From Ulota crispa (lineage: Eukaryota; Streptophyta; Bryopsida; Orthotrichales; Orthotrichaceae): a stretch of DNA of 64,000 nucleotides. Position 1 is the first letter of the stretch; every line of letters starts with the position of its first letter. The stretch lies in assembly GCA_963920765.1 (NCBI GenBank), contig OY987252.1:5565966-5629965 (forward strand), read 5' to 3'. The notes below the pieces were generated by a model, which made no database searches, was not told the DNA's origin, and was given only the letters and a program-made list of their open reading frames with translations. Positions 24,495 through 37,129 of this stretch are shown piece after piece. Position numbers and translations under genes: made by a program.

Positions 24495-26200
24495 CACTAC
24501 ACAAATATTGTCAAATAATGTTGGCAACACTAATTACAAACCCTAACACTAAATGTCAACAAAATGTTGCCAACACTAAATGTGAAGTTGTGAATGTATA
24601 CACTAATTGTTAATTTTTGTAAATTTTGAGAGTAATTTTTATGTACAAGATTACATTTAGTGTTTGAAATTGATTTTTGGTAAAGGATTGGTTAACACAT
24701 ATATTCAAGAAGTTATGCATGAATATTATAAGGTGTTGAAGCGGGCCGTCCAACCAAGCCTTCCACTTGGTCGCCAAATGACGCTTTCAAAAGAGGCGGT
24801 CCATGTGGCCGTCCAAGAATGCCGTCACACTAGGCTTTCCATCTAGCCATCCATCTAGCCATCTAATCAAGAAGTCCATTTGGCTGTCAGGGCAAGCCGT
24901 CCATTTGGTCGTCCATCCGGACCATCCAAATAGGGTGTCTATCTGACCGTCCAAGAAGGTCGTCAAATTAAACCGTCCATCTAGCCGTTCAACCAAGATG
25001 TCCATTTGGTCGTCCATATTGACCATCAACGTGGAGTCGCGAACCATAGACCTGTCCGTCCATCAAGGTTTATTGTTGACTTAAGCTGTCCAAAGCGTGC
25101 GTTGCAACGGCCATCCAGTGTCTGCTGTCAACGGTTCTACGGATGAATTCATCCGTCCAATGCCCATTTTCATCCACATTTGAAATTCTATCAATGGATT
25201 TAATTTTGACGGACATTGGGCTAGGATCTTGACGTTCAGACGTGACATGATGAGGACAACCTTGGTTGCAAGGCTGAATGCCAGTAAATATGCTAGCATG
25301 GACTTGAAGACAATGCTGAGGTTTGTTCAAGGGGATTGGAATAAAGATCATCATGAAAAGCAGCATTTTTGAATCAGAGGGTTGTGGCATGTGCCGGTGG
25401 TATGGATGTTGTAAATAATAGTTTTAGTGTTTGTAGGGCAAAAGGTAGATATGTTGATCCATGTCATTCTCAAAGGAGTCTTACTCTTGTTTTTGGCAAG
25501 CAAAGAGAGGGATATATTCTTGTATATAGGTAGCTAGGTTCTTATTGTGTGTTATGCCAATATTTGAGCACAAAGGCATTGGCATTAGAGTAGCCGTCAT
25601 ATGTCTTGTTTGAGGACATGTCAGTCTGTATGACTTGTATATAAAGTAGGTGAGTCTGTCCTATGTTGAGCTTGTCTTTCATGTTATCTAGATATCAGTG
25701 CATATATTAGAATAAATTGGATTGATTGTTGGAAAATTTTCCTTTTTTTGTCTAGTGTAATGCATTGGTATTATTACAATCTCACCAACAATTGTACTAT
25801 GTTTTGTATGTCCCGCTTGATATGTCATGTATTGACAAACTAATGGCCAAAGATTGCTTGTTTACTTCAAAGCTAAGGCTGTGAGTTTGCATTGTAATAT
25901 GAAACTTGGGAAGGTCAACAGGTGTGACTGCTTGCAGAGTCAGCAATGCTCCTAAATGAATATTGCATTGCATTATTCTTTGGAATACAAGTATAAGAAA
26001 TGTGGAAAACAAACATAAATGACACGGCAAATGCAAGTATGTTGACATCTCATATGTCAGAGTGTCAAGAAATGACAAGGAATTGATACAAATTTGACAT
26101 AATTCTGTCAAAATAATGTCTTAATCACCACCTCCAAATTAACACAATAGTTGACACAGTTGTGTCAACTTTCTGTCATTTAGGACAGCGTTGTCTTTGT
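24495..26200. mobile_element. Possible non-autonomous CACTA element
   Basis: The right end reads TCTTTGTAGTG at about 26190-26200, the inverse of CACTACAAAGA. It is preceded by TGACA/TGTCA-rich subterminal sequence (26030-26180). A candidate left end, CACTACACAAATATTGTC, lies near 24495. The three-base flanks do not match, so the left boundary is weak. The interval includes the minisatellite below and otherwise no coding sequence. No gene was seen between 25071 and 26200. Confidence 0.3.
24740..25070. repeat. CCGTCCA minisatellite
   Basis: About 330 bp of degenerate tandem units built on CCGTCCATYTGGYCGTCCA, with a basic period near 10 bp and a higher period near 20. On the minus strand it reads as repeated Leu-Asp-Gly phrases, which is a by-product of the repeat and not a protein. 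Confidence 0.7.
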
Positions 26201-27484
26201 AGTGTGCGTTTGTCTACAATTTTGTGAAAGCAAATTATGCTAGGGAAAATGCTACCATTAAACAAGACAAATGGGGCTTCACATTGGCCAATTACAACAA
26301 GAGGCCTGGATATGTCTGTAGAGACAGCTTTTGTTTTCCACAACAATGTGAGTAGGTGTACTATTTGGATGCAAGAGAAGGGTCCGGATGGAGAGTTATA
26401 ATGAGGAAGGAGATTTGGGGGAAGTGTGTAGTGCCCAACGACAAAGGTGGCTGCAAAAAAAGCTTGTTCAAAGTAGGATCAGATCTTATCTATGAAGGCT
26501 TACAACCACAGATTAACGTCAATGAGGGTGGAGTAGCTCCAGCATTGACAGGGCAGAACGTGTTTATGAACCATGTCCTGGTACGAGGACGGGGTAGATC
26601 AGGGAGAGGATAGATGGGTTGTGGGTTTTAGTGGAATACAGGATCTACAAGAGCACGTGCAGATATAGTGGAGTTGCAAGGTGTAAACCGCTCTAGAAGA
26701 GATGGCGGAACTTGTTGCTAAAGTCTAGGACATGCTGTACCAAACGGCGGAGGAAATCCAAACAGGAACACTGACAACAACAGTTATGAATTGGAGGAAG
26801 GTTATTTGAATGTCATTCATGCTAGTGGTGGTTCAAGAAGAAGTGAACCTGGAAGGAGTGTTTTGGGAAACACAAATACAAGAGATCTAGCTGACCCTCC
26901 ACTACCTATCGTTGATGACAAAGCAAATTTTGAGCATACAAGGAATACCTTAGGCGACTTATTGATATCTCTAGAGGATAGTTGAATTGCATGTTAGGAA
27001 GAAGAAGAGATGAGTGGATCACCTCTTACCAATTTTGTAAATGCGTTGATAAATTTGGAGTTTTTGTTTGAAAGCACTGTTCCTGAAAAAATTATTCTTT
27101 GGTTTCAGTTTTACTTCTACCAGTACTGACACTAAAGTTTTCAACGCGTCATTGGCCAAACTGCCTGAGTGAAAAAGTTGTCAATAAGTAGAGGATGAAA
27201 GTTATTGACAAAGTAAAAAGTTATACACAATGTCATGGATGAATCTATTCTAGTACTTCAATGAAAAGGTATTTGACCACGTGTCACATCCATCCAATAA
27301 TACTACTATTCCATTCAAAAAGTAGAACTTTGACTATTTTATAGGTATAGTAGGTGTTGTAGCAAGTAATGTAGAATGATGGAGAAATTAAGTCACACAT
27401 GAAGGTGTCAAATATTGCACTTCTGTCAACTCTCACAAAGAGTTGACACAGTTATGTCAAATGAACCACATTTTTCCCGTAGTG
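26200..27484 (+). mobile_element. CACTA transposon 3' end with DUF4216-like coding remnant
   Basis: From 26205 to 26613 the plus strand encodes the C-terminal CACTA segment, with KQDKWGFTLANYNKRPGY, QVYYLDAREG-type sequence (the Gln is now a stop) and GGVAPALTGQ. A broken tail follows to 26985. The element ends at TTTTTCCCGTAGTG (27471-27484), the inverse of the CACTACGGGAAAA terminus, after TGACA/TGTCA subterminal repeats. The same sequence occurs in opposite orientation at 49.2-51.8 kb. The 5' transposase part is missing. Confidence 0.75.
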
Positions 27485-28300
27485 GTTCCCATGAATGCTC
27501 AAATCTCCCCCTCGAGAAGTAAGCGCAAGCACAATCGGATTCTAATAGAAATGGAAAAATGGGCTAAACAAAAAAGAATAGCAAGAGGGTGGTTTTGGTT
27601 GTAGATTTCCAACTAAAAGATGCCTTCCAAGCAATGGATCTTTACTAATGGTTTTACAATGTACAATGATGAGCAAAATAAAGCAATTATCTAAAGTGCC
27701 AAACTTTGAATTTACTTGGGCTAAATGAAATAGAAGGCAGAAGTAATCATACCTCGTCATGGGGCTCTACATACCCTACAGCTTGGTTGCAAATGGCCTC
27801 CATTCTCCCTTGAGTGTGGATGTGGTGGTGTTGGATCAAATGTGTAGTGACTCTATTCTAGGGATGAATAATCACAACACTCTAGTGGATTGTTGAGTTA
27901 ACCCTTCTTGGTGGACTGTTTTATGTTACAGCTGTGTGACAAATAATTGCAACATAAACCAGTTTCCAACCTTGAGAATTGGGGATTATATTAACCCTTT
28001 GGACAATTGCAATAGTGTCCTAGATACCAAGAAATATCTCCTTATCTCATGAATAAATGAGAAATGAGGGCTTCTTGTTCTACGTACCCACAATGACGTA
28101 ATTCCTGTTCCAAACAAAAAAGATGTTGTTCCGTAGTTCAAAACAATTGTTAGATAATTAGACTAAGCCAAGATAGTTGGTAGAAGCCTTTAAGTGCTCT
28201 ACTCCTTCCACATAAGACAAAACACCTTGAAAATGTAAGGCCAAACCTTCTGGTTTGAGATGGCAGAGCTTTGGAGTTTGAGGCTAAGGATGGGACAAGA
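27485..28300. other. Non-coding spacer
   Basis: Nothing recognised between the CACTA end and the tandem array; short ORFs only. Confidence 0.4.
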
Positions 28301-28439
28301 ATTGACGGTCTAGTATGAGCAGGGGTCTAGGTATGAGCAAGGGCCGGTATGAGCAGGGCCAAGTATCGGCCCGAAGCATACTGCCGCAAGGCGCATGCTG
28401 CCGCAAGAGCTTGCTACCATGGTTGGTGTGTGAGCACAA

Positions 28440-29620
28440 ATTCAGGCAGATTTTGAGACTAATGAGGAGTGGACAACTGACTGCTAGGCTGGAAGCAGAG
28501 CTTTGGAGATCAAGGGCGTGTTTGGGGCTAGGGAATTGGCAATCACTACAGCATTTTGAGCTGGGGAGCAGCTAGGCTACTAGATGCCAAGGGCAGAGCT
28601 CCAAAGATTAAGGGTGTGTCCGAGGACTGGGGAATTGGCTATGACTGCTAAGGTGAGAGATTGAGGAGTGGTTGATCAGCTGGCTTTTGGAATTCCAAGA
28701 GCAAAATATTGAGCTGATGAGCGGCCAGGCTACTAGATGCTGAGAGCACAGCTTTGAAGATCAAGGCGTGTCTAGGGACTGGAGAAGTGGCTATGACTGC
28801 TAAGGTGAGAGACTGATGAGTGGTTGATTAGCTGGATGCTGGAATTTCAAAGGCTGATTTTTGAGCTGATGAGCAGCTAGGCTACTAGATGCCAAGAGCA
28901 AAGCTCCAGAGGTCAAGGGGTGTGCTCAAGGATTGGGGAATTGGGCTATAATTGCTACAATGAGAGACTAGTGAGTGGTTGATCAGCTAGGCTGTTGGAA
29001 TGCTAAGAGCACAGTGTTGAGCTCATGAGCAAGTGAGCGGCTAGGGTATTGGATGTCAAGAGCAGAGCTTCGGAGGTCAAGGAGTGTGCTCGAGGATTGG
29101 GAAATTGGGATATGGCAGCTGAGATAAGAGATTATGAGTGGTTGATTGGCTAGGCTACTAGATGCTGAGAGCAGAGCTCTGGTGGTCATGAGGTGTGCTC
29201 GGGGACTAGGAAATTGGACTATGGTAGTGGAGCTCCAAGACTGATGAGTGACTGATCAACTAGGCTGCTGGATGCCAAGAGCAAAGCTCTAAGGCTGATG
29301 AGAGAGTGAGCAGCTAGGCTGATGAAAGAGTGAGCAGCTAGGCTGCTAGAATTCCAAAAGCCGCAATGCGACTACTAGAATTCCAAGAGCTGAGCTGTGA
29401 CTGCTAGCTTCTCGCTGAGCTGCGGCACTCACTTCCGAGAGGGTAGTAGGCGGAGTCAGTGATGCTGGAGTGGAAGGCAGTGTCATCAGCTAAAAGACTC
29501 TGTGGGCGAGGCGAGGCTTCAAACCAAGAGAGTACGTGAGCAAGGTGACTTCTTAGAGAATTGCTTAAGGAATCAAGGGAGCTGGCCAAGATTGAGGCTG
29601 AGCTAAAAGGATTCCAAGAG
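28440..29620. repeat. Satellite-like array, about 110-165-bp units
   Basis: Six degenerate units, each with a phrase like GGGGAATTGGCTATGACTGC followed by GAGTGGTTGATCAGCTGG and then GCTACTAGATGCCAAGAGC. The unit anchors fall near 28540, 28630, 28780, 28930, 29097 and 29208. Spacing varies through indels. A GTATGAGCAGGG short repeat precedes it at 28310-28360. No coding potential. Confidence 0.65.
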
Positions 29621-31500
29621 AGCTACTATGAGGGCTTGTTCTAGTACTAGAGTTCTGATAGTGGCTGGTAAGCTAAATCTAAGGGGAAGGTTTCTATCCT
29701 AAGTATGGTGCTCTAATGACTAAGTAAATGATTGATACGCTAACTAGGACTTCTAGGAAGTGTGGATAAGCGGCATCGTCAATCATAATCCAACTTCCTA
29801 AGGGTTAGTATGACCAAAATGCAAATGAAAACTATGCTCTAACTTCCTAAGTGCTTGGGGGTGCTAACATTGTCAACTTTAAAGATTCTAACTAAGTGCA
29901 AAGAAGAGGGCTCCTAGTAAGGATAAAACACAAGAGAACTCAAGACAAGAGGGGGCTAATGATAGAGGCTTGATTATGAAGAAAAAGGTACAAGTGGTAA
30001 GTGACAATGAAAGTGATATAAGTGATAGTCATGGTTTGGGGAGGAGGTGGGCCTCCCTTTATACATTTGGGGGAGGACACTTTAACCCTCTATGTAGAGG
30101 ATCCATAGATCCCTTGAAATCTACTTAAAATCTAAGAAAAACTCAAAATGGATGAAATCTAGATGAAATCCACATAAATTTTGGAGCGTAGCTCCAAACA
30201 ACAAACATACAATGCCATTGGATTCTTTGGCCCCAAAATAGTTGGTTTTGATTGTTCACACTTTCCATTCCAAGCTACAAGGCATCAGGAATCTTCAAGG
30301 AAAGATTAGGGGTGGATGGATGAAAAACACAAAATTGAAAATTCATCCCAATTTGTGAAATTGACTTCCCAAGGTTTTTTGAAGTTGCTAGGGGAGTGAA
30401 TTTGTTGGGGGAGTTGGGAAGCACTCCTTGCTTCTGTCAATTGGACTTTGGATGGTTGATATTTTGTAAATTGATATAATGCAAATTCTTGATGTTAGTT
30501 GGCAATTGCTGTTTGGGGCTTTGCCGCTATCAAAACGACTTCAAACATGAGGAAGTGTCTTGAAACCTTGAAAAACTCTTCCATGAATTTTGGTGGCATT
30601 TTACTGCCATTTGTCAACTCCCTTGGCTGGAGTTGACCAGTAACCTAGTAGAGTTGAGTGCTTGGAATTGCGCCTTCCGAGAAGCAAAAGGTATTGTGAA
30701 CCTTGGGTATAGATGCACCAATGATGTTGAAGTTGGAAACGTGAACCAGGTGATGTGGCTAGTGGCCATGGAACTCTTCTAATCTACTCCTAAACTAACC
30801 CTCTCTAATTAGGTTAGTGGGGACTTTTGGAGGGGATCCTAAGCCCCTAGTGTGTGTGTCACTCAAACTAACTAAAAATTACTAAATTTCACTAAATCAC
30901 TCCTAATGACCTACCAAATGGAGTGGGGTAAATGACATACCGCTAACCATTTGGTCTATCTAATTTAAATCAACATAAATGGTTATTCCATTTATAATAA
31001 TGTAATTTCAAAGCTAAGTAAAACAAAAAATAAATTCAAGACTCATGGTGCTGAATCTAGGACTCAGAGTTCTCTTTCCATTTTTGATAGTATATATACC
31101 TATACTTATACATACCTTCAGGGGACCTCAAATACTAGCTAAATAGTTTGTAAATTCAAATTATACTACAATTCCTCTCAATATTTCATGTGATGGCAAC
31201 TTGGTCAACGGGTACTCATTTAGGTTCTACATGATAATTGTTCTAAATGATCTCAACCTTATGGTACATAACCTTCATCTTGCATAGATTAAAAGATAGT
31301 AGCTTTTAGTAATTTCTACTGCAATTTGCTGCCATTATTCATCAAATGGGTGAAGGTACTATTTTCATCAATTACCTTTGCTGCTTACAATTAGGGATAA
31401 TTGATTTTTCTTCTAGGTTCAAATATTGCTTTGGTGTAATGATCTATATTTGATTTGAGGTTGTAATTTGTGACGACCAAAATAAATGCTTCCACTGTGT
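29621..31500. other. Non-coding spacer
   Basis: No gene or element end recognised. Composition is ordinary, with scattered short ORFs. Confidence 0.4.
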
Positions 31501-31579
31501 CTTTTGTAAACTGTTTACCAATCACTAGTGTGACAATCCAAAATTTATTAAATATAAATATTTTTGAAAATTCCGAATA

Positions 31580-34500
31580 AATCACTCCTTTCCAGCCCAA
31601 AACTTCTTGTTTTCCTAACCAAAAACGGGAGAATAATTGAAACAAAGGTTTGATATACCATAGTAATTCGGGACTAGTTAAAATTGGTTAAACAGGGACA
31701 TTATGGGTTGCCCTTTAATTCGGATAGGAGTCCAAAATTCATCTCTGAATCCAGATTCAAGTATTTTCAATAGCAACAATGGTACTAGAGCAGCCCAAGA
31801 GCTCATAGAAACAATACTGGCCTCGGTATTGGGATCAGCCTGATACCCCAATGGTTTTAGTCACATCCCTAACGAGGTTTAGGGATATGGAGTTTAAACT
31901 CCTAATCATCACATCCCAACGATTGCAACGCTCTAACCAACCGCCGGAATTGGAATTAGGAGGGAAGGACAAATGGGTTCTTCACTTACCTTCTTGACCT
32001 CACTTTCTTTCTCTTACCTCCGGATAGCAACTGAGCAAGTTTGAGTGCTGTCAAAGATTAGTTACGAGATTGTACTAGTTTTCTGTAGCTTCCAAATTGC
32101 AGAACTGCTGGAACGATGGGGAAAGAGAAGGAACCGCTGCATATAACCTTCCGATTTGTGACCTTGCGCATAGCCAAGGAGCCCAGTAAGTGGTAGTTGT
32201 TGGAGGATGATTTGCAACAAATGGGATGTCAAGGATTGATGGAGATGCCGTAGAGTTTGAAGGACAAGGATATGGTCCGAGAAGTGTTGGAGGAGCCGCA
32301 GAGCCAATGGGATTGCACAAAGCGAGCTCAACCGGGTTTGTAGACGAAGGAGGACTAGTGTGCAATTTACCATTTCAATCTTGTCGGAGAGGGGTTAGCA
32401 TCCCGAAGCGACAAGTTTTGCTTAGGTAAATTTGCTACCGGACCCCACTCAAAGCATGGTTATTTGGTGGCGGAATGTAAGATTCCCCGCGCGGGGAGAT
32501 TGCTAGAGTTTTTGATCCCCATTCTATTCCCGAAACAACCCGCATATGTGACGGTTACCCTCGCCAATACCATATACAAATCATTACTGGGGGACAGACC
32601 AATGAGTTGAGGTATAGTGATTTGGAATCATGTGTTGAAGATGATCAGGACATTAGATAATACTAAAGCTTCCAAGCCCCTTTCTGTACCACCTATATCA
32701 CTCACTGGACTTACTAGCCAAAAACAAGAGGGTAGCCTATAGGTCAGCCCTAATAATACTAAAGCATGACCTTGTTTTGGAGGCGGAACCGGAAGAGGAA
32801 TCTAAGGAGGAAGTGAAGGAAGAGAAGGAAGAGAAGAAGGAAGAGAGGAAAGAGGAGATCGCCAATCAGGAGAAGAAGGGGAAAGCCAAGGGGAAAGGTA
32901 AGGAGCCAATTGAGGAGACCGGAGCACCAAACAAATCGGACGTGAGGACTTCTCGAGCGGCCCAACCCTTTGCTGAGGTTATGACTCAATAGGAGGTGAT
33001 CCTATTGAAGGTTATGTTTGACCAAGAAATACTCGGTAAGTTATATGCGTTGGTGGACGTCTTGCACCCTTATGAAATATTTGATAAGGGAAAGACTCTT
33101 TGCCAGATCAAGATGACAAGTGAAGTGAAGATTGGGAGGTTATCCAAACAAGTGACAGACCTCCGGGTCCAATTGAGGCAAGATGCAGAGAAGACCAAGC
33201 TGGCCAACAAAGCATTTTGTGACATTACTAGTCTCTAGAATTTTGTAATAATTCCGGGTGACGTGGTGAACAAAGCCAATTTGTTTGATGCTGAAATCTT
33301 GAAGGAAGGATTGCAGCTGGTGCCAAAGCTAGTCAAGGTCTTAGGGGAGTACGTGGAGAGGATGGAGTTGGTCTTGCAGCAGATGAAGGACATCCTAAAC
33401 GGCCCCCAAGTAAGATCAAAAGGAGGGTAAGGATTTGGAAGAGCTAAAGGAGCTACCCCTGTCAAGAGAACTCCTCTACCTCCGTCACCTCGTCCCCGAG
33501 AACAAGCGGGAGCTGAGGAGGTTAGAACTCCACGTTCTACTCGGCTACCCTGTAAGGTGGACTTTGGGCTAGAAAAGGAGTCAACACCCAGATCTAGAAC
33601 TAGAAGTCAATCCAAGATGACACCCAACAATGGAGGACCAGCGAAAGCACCAAGCCCATGGAAAAGGAAAACCACGGAAAAGCGCCAAAGGGAGTCAACT
33701 TCACCAATTCCAATCAACCTAGATGATGTGCCATAAGCCTCCAGCATGGAAAGCAAGAGTTGTTCAGGAGAGTCGCGAGAAGAATCCAGAGATTCCGATC
33801 CTAAAGTGGTAGCCCTGTTATGAACAGGGAAGAAGAAGCCCCGTTAGCTGAAAGGGAAGACGGCAAAGGGAACTCAAGCGCCATTTGGTAAGAAGCAATT
33901 GACCCAGAAAGGGGTGGCCGTTGCTTTGAAGAAAAGGAAGGACGCTTAGTAATGCTGTAGTAGTAATAACAGTAGTACTTGGATATATAAAATAAAGTTT
34001 ATTTACTTTGAGAAACTAGAAATAGTTGCTTCTTGATGAAATGAACCTAGATGCCCGAATCCGGAATTTCAGGATCTGAGATCCGTTATCTCCTGAACTT
34101 TGCGAGATAGAGGAGAACCACCATTTTTTGGATCAATGAATGGAATGTGCCATTCCCTGTTAAGTAGCAAATTGGAAGAGTACCTTTTAGGGTTTTTCTT
34201 CATGATTAGCTATTAGAGGCAGCCCTGAACCTTGTTGCCATAGGCAATTTTATATTTCTAATTCTCCTAAATGCAAACAAAGTTTCTAATCCCAGAACTT
34301 TGAATTAATCACTTGGTGTCTTGTGCATGAGAATGCGAGTGTTAGGGAAGCGAGATAGGAGTAACCTCCAGATCCTGTTTGATCTGGTGCTTGGAAGCAA
34401 TTCAAGGTGGTTGGAAAATTGTGTGTACCAGAGGGCAATCTTTGTTTTGGGTTTATGATCCGGATACTCTTGTGAGGTATAACCACCCTTAGACCAGGGC

Positions 34501-35200
34501 AATTTGGATAGCAATTCCAATGCCTGTTTGTTGACGGCTTGAGAGGTTCCACTACAATAAGGAGTGATTGTGAGCAACAAAATAGGGATCTGCTAGTTAT
34601 CCGATTACCATCTTCGCAACCAAAAGCGAGTAGGAGAGAGTCTGTCGTTGTAGTACTTTGGAGTTGTGAGGGTTTCCTGCATGACTTGTTAGTCTAGGAT
34701 TCCTCCCGAATTGGCTGTGAGGAAGTAATCGCACCCTTTTGTCTTTGTGTTCTTTGTTGTTGTTTTGTTTAGTGATACTTTAGTCACTTTAAACTCTCAA
34801 AGGGTGGGAACTCACGCTGCCTTTCTTAATCAAAATTGCGGAACCCTCTAATATAGAGGTTGAACTTCTATTATTTGTAATTTATGTTGTAACCAGATCT
34901 AGAATAGATACCAAGATTGGATACATCTTCCAAGTGTTTGGATTGTTGGGGTGAATAGGAGGGCATAATCAAAGAATCAGATCTACCGATGTTATAACTT
35001 TTGGTTACTATCCCGAGTGTGTATGTGTGTTTATGTATTGTTTTTACTTGTAAATTATATATCGGATTTCTTCATCTTGTTCCAATTATCTTTAGGATCT
35101 ACAAACTAAATCCTTGTGGAACAAAAGCAAGTCATATTCTTGGTGTTTTAATGTTACTTTTAATACCAACAAGAGGATAAGTACTTTCTTGTGCTATCAC
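31580..35200 (+). mobile_element. Gag-like non-autonomous element, copy A
   Basis: About 3.6 kb collinear with copy B at 56.6-60.2 kb: a diverged leader, a gag-like reading frame, a 1.2-kb conserved 3' region and the same terminus (GAGGATAAGTACTTTC followed by GCTATCAC). A hairpin at 35140-35169 precedes the end. No long terminal repeat, primer-binding site or polymerase was found, so the class (LARD/TR-GAG-like or other) is open. The left boundary is approximate. Confidence 0.6.
32116..33950 (+). pseudogene. Gag-like protein of element copy A, broken
   Basis: From ATG 32116 the frame carries repeated TAG stops (for example at 32194, 32251 and near 32340), with frameshifts later. An N-terminal domain has DLQQMGCQGLMEMP and YVTVTLANTIYKSLLGDRP. 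It is followed by a Lys/Glu-rich stretch (32777-32940), a coiled coil (33000-33400) and a basic C-terminal tail with KRKTTEKRQ and a short SPIPINLDD motif (33650-33730). It aligns with copy B throughout. A family Trp (NWG in copy B) is TGA here. Resembles the capsid-like first protein of plant elements without zinc knuckles; function not established. Confidence 0.55.
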
Positions 35201-35436
35201 AATAGTTCTTAGTATTTACTTGGAGGCTTATAGTTGGGCAAATTTTCATGTTGTTTATAACAAAAACTCCAACATTTTCTTAAAGTTTAGCCTTAACTCT
35301 TACAATATATAATGATTAGTTTGCTACCCCCCTTTGTGAGACAAACAAATGATTGGCTTGTTTTAAGTATATAGTCACTCCACGCTAATAAGGTTCAATC
35401 ATTAAAGTCGGACCCCTCTTCTACACTTTGGTTTAA

Positions 35437-36077
35437 TCCTTAAATGCCCAATGCAATAATGAGTAGTTTGGAGTTTTCCATGAAACTAAAAAATCAATCA
35501 AGTGTTTTATAAAATTTATCATGTTTTTCAAAATTTCAACCATATAAACTTAAATTTAACATATTAGATGTTGCATGGAAAAGGAAAGCACACTAATATG
35601 GCTTTCTGTTTGGAAAATGATATTGTCTTCACATGAGGGTATTAAAATTGCTAAAGTGGTATGAAGTGGTCCAATCCTTGTTTCACATGTTAAATCTAGA
35701 AAGTTTGTCATTGGAAAAAAATTGGTTTTGGTTCATGACAAATCTAACTTTAATCAATTCAGGGTTTTCAAGAGCTACTTTTATAATTTTTTTAAATAAA
35801 TTCTAACATGGATTTCTCTCCAAGCTTCAATGCATTTAAAGCTCAATTTCAACATCTTCCAACATTAGAAAACTTAAGGTTGCAATGGAGACCATTGTAC
35901 AAAATCTTGAATAGAAAAAAAATCAACATTCACTTTCAATTTCAAATTCAAGACTTCAAAGTAGCCTTCAATTCAAACTTGTATTGGAAAAAGGAAATTG
36001 AAAATAATGCTTTGATTAAGTTTATTCAACTTCAAATTTTTGTAAACACCCACTTTGGATGCCTTTTTGCTCTTAAG
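35437..36077. mobile_element. TTAA MITE family member, degenerate copy
   Basis: The left terminus TCCTTAAATGCCCAATGC follows TTAA at 35433 and matches 14 of 18 bases of the intact copy at 47352. The interior aligns with 47.7-48.2 kb, sharing phrases such as CATGAGGGT, GGATTTCT and TGTACAAAATCTTGAA. The right end near 36060-36077 is decayed. The ORF it contains is an accident. Confidence 0.55.
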
Positions 36078-36123
36078 TAAGAAGACCCGTAATTCATAGG
36101 GTTTAGGGTTAAGTCTTTACACG

Positions 36124-37050
36124 TGGGCATGAGGCACTTAGAATTGTAGGCATGGAATGGCATAGAATACAATCAATGAGAATAGAGGTTGTACCTAGGA
36201 AGGGAGGCACGCAAGCATTGGAAGACAGATCCGAGGGACATCACTTGCACCAGCTGAGCTCCCAAGTGTATCTCCCTAAAGCCTCCAATAGCCAAATCTC
36301 AAAAGTTTGTCACTATCAAAGGTTCAGGTCTAGGGTCATGACATGCCCTAACTTTAATGAATTTAGGGCTTTCAAGAGCCATTGTTATATATATTTTTTA
36401 TATTTTCCAACAAGGATTTCTATCCAAGCTCTAGTGCATTTAAGGCTCAATTTCAATATCTTCCAACATTAGGAAATACCAAGTTGCCGCAAAGACTCTT
36501 CCACAAAACTTTGAATAGAAAAATAATCAGTACTCAGTTTCAAACTGTAATTGCTGATTCTCAAAACGGCCTTCAATGCAAACTTCGATTAGAAGAAGAA
36601 CTGAATGTTATGAATTGATGAGGTTCAATTAAACTTTAAAACTTTGTAAACATCCACCTTGTGTACTTTTGGGCTTTTAGGGGTTAATAAGGCTTACAAG
36701 TCAAAGGCTTTAGGGTTAGCTCTTCACATATGGACATGCACAAGGTCCAAGAAGAACTGACTGCTAATTTAAAGTTACCCGGCTGAAATGAGAAAAAATT
36801 GTTTGAAATTTATAAACATTGGTTAAAAACCAATAAAAAAATCATCAATTTTTAATTTTGAGTATGAAAGAGAGGAAATAACCAAAAGATTTCCTTGATA
36901 AACTGGTTCAAAACAAGTATTGAAGGAAATCAACCAAAAAATTTGAAATACTTCCCGAACGCTAGACATGCATGAGGCACTCACACTAGATGGAGGCATG
37001 GAGTGACATGGAATATTGCAACCAATGGGAATAGAGGAGGTACCTAGGGT
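36124..37050. repeat. Direct repeat flanking the MITE remnants
   Basis: A roughly 80-bp phrase with GCATGAGGCACT, GGCATGGA and GAATAGAGG..GTACCTAGG occurs at 36124-36202 and again at 36965-37050. A shorter phrase, GGGTTTAGGGCCACGCA, then occurs twice near 37047 and 37120. The duplicated unit suggests a local segmental duplication that includes the MITE. Confidence 0.5.
36305..36687. mobile_element. TTAA MITE family member, right half
   Basis: Right-half similarity to the neighbouring and the 47.35-kb copies, ending in TTGGGCTTTTAGGGG followed by TTAA at 36684-36687. The left half is missing. Confidence 0.55.
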
Positions 37051-37129
37051 TTAGGGCCACGCATGCACTGAGCAACACTTGAGCTCCCGATCATGTTGCC
37101 ATCGTACCCTGTATGGGTTTAGGGCCACG

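Noticed and set aside
24787..25047. Leu-Asp-Gly repeat protein on the minus strand
   Set aside because: It is a translation of the minisatellite; no start context or flanking coding sequence supports a gene.
28315..28575. Plus-strand ORF at the start of the satellite array
   Set aside because: It reads into the tandem repeat and has no homology that I recognise.
35130..35205. Helitron 3' end
   Set aside because: A hairpin precedes the terminus, but there is no CTRR after it and no Rep/helicase coding sequence.
36382..36618. ORFs within the MITE remnants
   Set aside because: They differ between copies in frame and content and are accidental.
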